Below are positions 59,252 through 64,000 of a stretch of DNA of 64,000 bases, piece after piece (the first letter of the stretch is position 1; every line of letters starts with the position of its first letter). A program made the translations under genes and the position numbers. The notes under the pieces are model-generated. The model worked only from the letters and a program-made list of their open reading frames with translations. It made no database searches and was not told the DNA's origin. Origin of the DNA: Spongilla lacustris (taxonomy: Eukaryota; Porifera; Demospongiae; Spongillida; Spongillidae); contig OX442418.1 in assembly GCA_949361645.1 (NCBI GenBank), positions 5,771,609 to 5,835,608 on the forward strand. The letters are read 5' to 3'.

Positions 59252-59460
59252 ACAAGCAGGGGGTGGAGGTATTCTCCATTGCCACCAGTGCTGCAGCTTC
59301 TGCTATACAAGCAGGAGGTGGAGATATTCTCCATTGCCACCAGTGCTGCAGCTTCTGCTATACAAGCAGGAGGTGGAGGTATTCTCCATTGCCACCAGTG
59401 CTGCCGCTTCTGTTATACAAGCAGGAGATGGGGGTATTCTCCATTGCCACATCACCAGTG
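59252..59460. repeat. 55-bp tandem repeat, 3.7 copies
   Basis: The unit runs from CTATACAAGCAGGAGGTGGA through CTCCATTGCCACCAGTGCTG to CAGCTTCTG. Copies are 93-98 percent alike; the last is truncated and diverged. Short ORFs across it are not credible. Confidence 0.92.
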
Positions 59461-61900
59461 TTAAAATGTTCAGTAACAATTTCAATTTATACGTTAGTAC
59501 ATATACACTGCAGCTGCATATATATCGACAGGTATTGAGCACAGGACCTTTAATTTTGTATACATGTATATGGGACGAACAACTTTGATTGAGTGGTATT
59601 ACACAGCTTTCATTACTACATCCCAGCATGCACCACCAACCAGAAATACTGACCGAGGAAACAGAATAATTTTCTAACGTTATATACAGATAATCGTTTT
59701 TGTTTATTCCATATATATAAATATAAAATTATTATTATTTTGCAGTAACATGATATTATAAACACCATTTAAATGACACCAAGCACAAACATAATAATAA
59801 TAATAATTATTCAGTATACATGTATAGTTCTGAGGTACAGAATTTAAATTTTATCGACATAAAAATTGCATGATGCCATGGCCAATATGCAATCTGGCTA
59901 GTGCAATATATGCATGAACATCATGATGATATCGGCTCTCATGTACCTTTTGTGCCATGCCACCATTACTTATTATTAAACAGTTGCACATAGTAGTGCA
60001 ATGCAAGAGAAAGTCACTGATACAGGGAATTGTATTCAACATTGAGTATATTTATACACCTTTTGGTTGTTTATAATTAATCATTATTATATGTTGCCAG
60101 GATCCTTTAGTTTGAGTGAGGATGGAAGTCATGATCCTTCATCCCTACACCTGTTCAGCTCCAACCTGTCATGAAGAGGCACAAGCACACAAATCACAAA
60201 TACTTAAATAGACCACGTTCCATCACTGCACATCTACATGCATGCTTATCCTCCACACACACTCACACCTGCAGACCACCTCTTCTCACATCCACCATAC
60301 AACATACTGCCATTGCCCACATCACAGTCCACACACCATGCCACCTTCCATCATCACACATACAGATGATGGACAACCACCTCGATACTCATCCCCAAAG
60401 CCCATACATATTCAGACTATTCCATCTTCGCACAAATAAACCACACACCACGTAAAGTTATCACTCACCACACTGTTCACATACAACATCCCAAAGTCAA
60501 AATACACACCACTTACTATCACACCGACTACCTACCATCATCAAACATTACCACAACCCCTTCCACTTTTATGTATGCAACCTACTCATACATCCTCAAG
60601 TCAATGCACACCACCTACAATGATTACCTACAATCCTATTACCCCCCTCACACACACACACACACACACACAAGTTGTGAAGGTGCTGGGTGGGATGGGA
60701 TCAGCACTGCACACTATTCACCCATAGATAACCACAATTCAGTCCACACTTTCCACCCACCAACACCATTGCACCCTCCACCCACCATCACAACCCCCGC
60801 CCACCATGACTACCATATCCTGCACCTACCCACCATCATCACTATAACTCCTCCTATCATCACTATATCCTCCATAACAACCATCACAACTGTAGCCCCT
60901 CCACCCTCCCACCATCACCACTGTATCCTCCACCTACCCACCATCACCACTGTATCATCCACCCTCCCACAATCACCACTGTATCATCCACCCTCCCACA
61001 ATCACTGTATCCTCCACTGTCACTTTGACCACTGTTCCACCATCACCATTGCACCCTCCACCCACCACTATTGTAACCTCCACCCACCCACCACTAAATC
61101 CCTTCATCATCAAATCACCACTGCGTTTCTATATCACCACAGCACCCTCCCCCACCTCCGTCACATCATCATAGTACCCCTCCATCCACCACTAGGGTTC
61201 AGTCACCTGTCTCCAAGCAAGGAATGGGGACGAGACCTAATGTCCAACTTTTCAATGAAATGAAACAGCAATGCTAGCTGTAATGGAATTGTTTGCAAGT
61301 CATAACTGTTACAAATAAGTTAGTCTTTGGAATATACTGTTTGTGGTCACGAAATTCGCTACAGGTTGGATAAATAGTATGTAATTCTGTAACAGAAATT
61401 TTATTGGTCAGTTGTCATGGATTCGGTATTGCATCTACCTAGCTGCATGCATTGCATGAAATATTCAAACATTTTAGCACCCCCATCATCACAGATCGCA
61501 CGCCTTTGCCGAAAGTATCAACTATCGATCACGAGCATGCGAGCGACAGTATTTCCTGATGACAGAATTTCCTTACGATATACGGTCGCTACGTTAATTG
61601 TGAGCGGCATAATTCCCTAAGGAAAAACTGTCGCCGCGACACAATTTCCGGGCGACAGATTTTCCTGTGCACGTGACACCGGTATATAGATATCGCCATT
61701 CCGTACTGCACAGCGGTCAAAAGTGAAACTGGCAAAAGAGACCCGTGTAACTGATAGCATGCGCAACTCTTCAAGTATTTGGTTAGCTTCTTTCAGTCGC
61801 CAGTTTTAAACATCAACTGTACGCGATTTGGCTTTCCAGTTTAGCAACTGAGCACGAGTAGTCACTGAACGTTTTATGCAGCGGAATCACAATGTAAATT
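59461..61900. other. Simple-sequence-rich region, no supported gene
   Basis: From 60,160 to 61,210 the plus strand is rich in CACCATCACCAC-, CATCCACC- and CACACA-type sequence, including a (CA)n run at 60,650-60,672. This gives His/Thr/Pro-rich open frames with no domain. 59,690-59,830 is A/T-rich with (AAT)n. Nothing else is recognised. Confidence 0.6.
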
Positions 61901-62164
61901 ATATTTTGTATGAAGCGCCGTTATGGAGCGCCAAATGCTTCAAAATTCATCCAAATTATTCGTTACGTTGCAACTGCATCATCGACTGCTTTTGACAATC
62001 GCAGTCCCTCACTTTTCACTCGCATCGACCGTTTTTTACTATTGCAGTGTCTCGTTTTTCACTCGCATCGACCGTTTCCTTAGATCGAACGGACCTATAT
62101 TTCTGTCGCATCGATTGCTTTTGAATATCGTGCTGTTCACTCCACATCGATGGTCTACGTACGT

Positions 62165-62398
62165 CAATCTACGCGTTTAGAACATCGATCGGTGGAATTG
62201 GATCATCGATCGATGGGATTGGATCATCGATCGATGGGATTGGATCATCGATCGATGGGATTGGACCATCGATCGATGGGATTGGACCATCGATCGATGG
62301 GATTGGACCATCGATCGATGGGATTGGACCATCGATCGATGAGATTGGACCATCGATCGATGCGGTTGAACCATCGATCGATGCGATTGCGATGTGAT
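62165..62398. repeat. 21-bp minisatellite with ATCGATCGAT core
   Basis: About eleven copies of GGATCATCGATCGATGGGAT plus T, with GGACCATCGATCGAT and a GATGAG/GATGCG drift towards the right. The core ATCGATCGAT is a perfect palindrome, so each unit can form a small cruciform and offers two GATC sites. The 21-bp length keeps open frames on both strands by arithmetic. Confidence 0.95.
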
Positions 62399-62552
62399 TC
62401 TGGTTTACTCTCGTACCCAGACCTATGTTTTATGTTAACGTTACGTACTAGCGTAACCATACATGTAAATTTGCCCGGCGTTTCGATGAAGAACACATGT
62501 GCGAACTAACCATACGTGTTTAGTATAGCTGTACGTGCTAAGGCTGTGCTTG

Positions 62553-62580
62553 GGGATGGGGGGGGGGGGGGGGGGCCCAA
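62553..62580. repeat. Poly-G tract
   Basis: A run of about 18 G preceded by GGGGATGG and followed by CCCAAAAATTTT. Similar G or C runs mark MITE interiors at 44,330-44,373, 48,527-48,545 and 49,826-49,905, so this may be a relic of such an element. Confidence 0.7.
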
Positions 62581-62839
62581 AAATTTTCCGCTTGGAGAAA
62601 ATATACATGTAAACTATGCCTGTATACGCCTTCTGTCCGCGGGTACTTGTACATTCAAATCCAGTAGCAAAGGTATCAGGATTAATCACCACAAATATCC
62701 ATCCCTGATGTGAATATGTATGGTTTGCATGCAGATTAAAGCGATTGGTCATTCACATCAAAGATGCTTAACAAATTAAATTTTTGTAGGTACATGGCCC
62801 ACAAATGTACCACCGCGTAGTACGTCTTCCATCATGGTA

Positions 62840-63050
62840 ATAAAGTGGAGAAGTAAGTTAAGGAGAGGAAAGTGGAGAAGAAGAGGGCAAGACAAGAGGA
62901 GGAGGAAAAAAGAAGGGGAAGAGGAGGGGAAGGGATTGAGAAAAAAAGGGAGAGCAGAAGGGAAAGGTGAAGAGAATGGGGAAAGGGAAGGGAGAGAGGA
63001 GGAGAATGAAAGAACTGTTGTATGTGTGTGTGTGTGTGTGTGTGTGTGCC
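62840..63050. repeat. Purine-rich tract and (TG)n microsatellite
   Basis: 62,840-63,015 is almost purely A/G on the plus strand, followed by a (TG)n run at 63,020-63,049. Lys/Glu-rich and Pro/Leu/Ser-rich open frames on the two strands reflect composition only. Confidence 0.85.
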
Positions 63051-64000
63051 TGTATAGTCATTGTGCACGTGATTGTGTGTATCAATTGGACTTATGTCGA
63101 GATTGCATGTGAGGCACACATATGATTTATTTAGAAAACGAGATAGGGTGGAAGTGGAGCTCAATGAGGGGATAGCTAGCACAGCATCATATAGGACATG
63201 GCATACACAAACACCCATCTGGGGTGATGGTGTTTCCTTTCTAAGGATCCATGTCCACCTAATAACATCGGCCAAGAACAGCTAACATCTCATTCTGGCA
63301 GACACACATGTACATTAGAATCTACATTCCGAGAGCATGCAGCAGTGCTTGTGGCGACGTCAAGAACAAATTAAAGCTGCATGTCCTCATTAGAAGCTGC
63401 TGGTGTAATTTCTGCCGGTAGGATTAGTTCACACCATGCAGTGCAGCCTGAATGAGCAGCACCTTATTTGCATTTTTGAAGGGCATTCGAGTCCAGTTGA
63501 TAAAGGTCATTTCCACTGATAAAGGAGCATTTATTGCCGTTGAACGTAAATGGTCTTACCAGTTCCCTTAGGAAAAGTACACTCCTTAGCAAAAAAAAAA
63601 CTGTGGAGTATATAGATCACTGAAGGGTCTCAGAAACTCAGGACTATAAAAAAGATGCCATTTAAAATAAAAATACACATACATGCATACAATAGAAGAG
63701 TGCAAGTTTATTGCTAAGTTGCATTCCTTCTTGTTGGGTTGGTTTCATACCATTTGGTTAGTAGATGTGCGATGATAGCGATGCCTGCATGGAAGACTAT
63801 AGGTAATAATGGAGGGAGGCAAAAGCCTGTGTGATGCTGTAAAAATAGTATCAAACATCCTCTTAACTGTAACTTACCACACATGAATTGCTACTATACC
63901 AAATATATACCATGCAGAGGCAGAGGGTCGGGTGTATGCACTATGGTGGACATGCAGCAACATTGAAACCTAGTTTTGTCAACCACATGTATGCAGCCAA
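63051..64000. other. No supported gene
   Basis: I see no splice-flanked domain exon, RNA gene or clear repeat in the last 950 bases. Confidence 0.4.

Noticed and set aside
60171..61263. His/Thr/Pro-rich frames of up to 230 codons
   Set aside because: They follow the CACCATCACCAC-type simple composition. There is no domain, signal sequence or splice support.
62150..62509. HRSMGLD / HRSMVQS repeat proteins
   Set aside because: A 21-bp palindromic unit gives similar peptides on both strands; there is no other coding evidence.
1..64000. tRNA, rRNA, snRNA or telomeric repeats
   Set aside because: I looked for B-box-like GGTTCGAATCC, Sm-site contexts and TTAGGG runs and saw none that fold or extend convincingly. 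A covariance-model scan was not possible here.

Overview
This is eukaryotic, almost certainly metazoan, DNA. Coding signal appears only as short exons bounded by GT/AG splice sites. There are no operons, ribosome-binding sites or long single-copy ORFs, and most of the window is repeats and non-autonomous transposons. Ankyrin exons, a RING exon, a transketolase fragment, a LINE-type reverse transcriptase with a Cys-rich leader ORF, a piggyBac transposase fragment and very frequent ACATGTAC palindromes suggest a marine invertebrate. A sponge or another early-branching animal is my best guess, from family resemblance only.

Layout. (1) 1-20.6 kb is the tandemly duplicated intron/exon territory of an ankyrin-repeat gene on the minus strand. 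It has 84-bp ankyrin exons at 11.7, 14.8 and 19.2 kb and an 87-bp N-terminal-type exon at 20.8 kb. About 0.6-1.5 kb intron units recur around them and carry MITE copies. Each unit also holds an acceptor, a variable triplet and a strong donor on the minus strand. (2) 16.8-24.75 kb is duplicated in direct orientation at 53.35-58.98 kb. The copies differ by clean transposon insertions and by loss of one ankyrin unit. (3) 24.8-34.5 kb holds a MITE with a 5-bp target duplication, a RING exon that runs into a 22-bp minisatellite, two reverse-transcriptase tail fragments, a possible first exon, and diverged ~250-bp tandem repeats. (4) 34.64-40.08 kb is a 5.4-kb minisatellite of 24-bp units, abutting a frameshifted piggyBac transposase start. 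(5) 40.6-45.5 kb holds MITEs, two inverted repeats, a Cys-rich ORF and a LINE reverse-transcriptase C-terminus interrupted by a MITE. (6) 45.6-50.1 kb is a nest of DNA transposons, some with perfect 8-bp target duplications. (7) 51.4-53.35 kb carries a second large 24-bp minisatellite and three transketolase exons cut off by the start of the second duplication copy. (8) 59-64 kb is mostly simple and minisatellite sequence.

I see no complete gene. The real host-gene evidence is the ankyrin exons, the RING exon and the transketolase exons. The large ORFs inside the minisatellites are most likely by-products of repeat units whose length is a multiple of three. The feature I would examine first is the set of 18 near-identical intron units in which a three-base slot between a minus-strand AG acceptor and a GTAAGT donor varies while both flanks are conserved. 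It may be a family of single-codon microexons.
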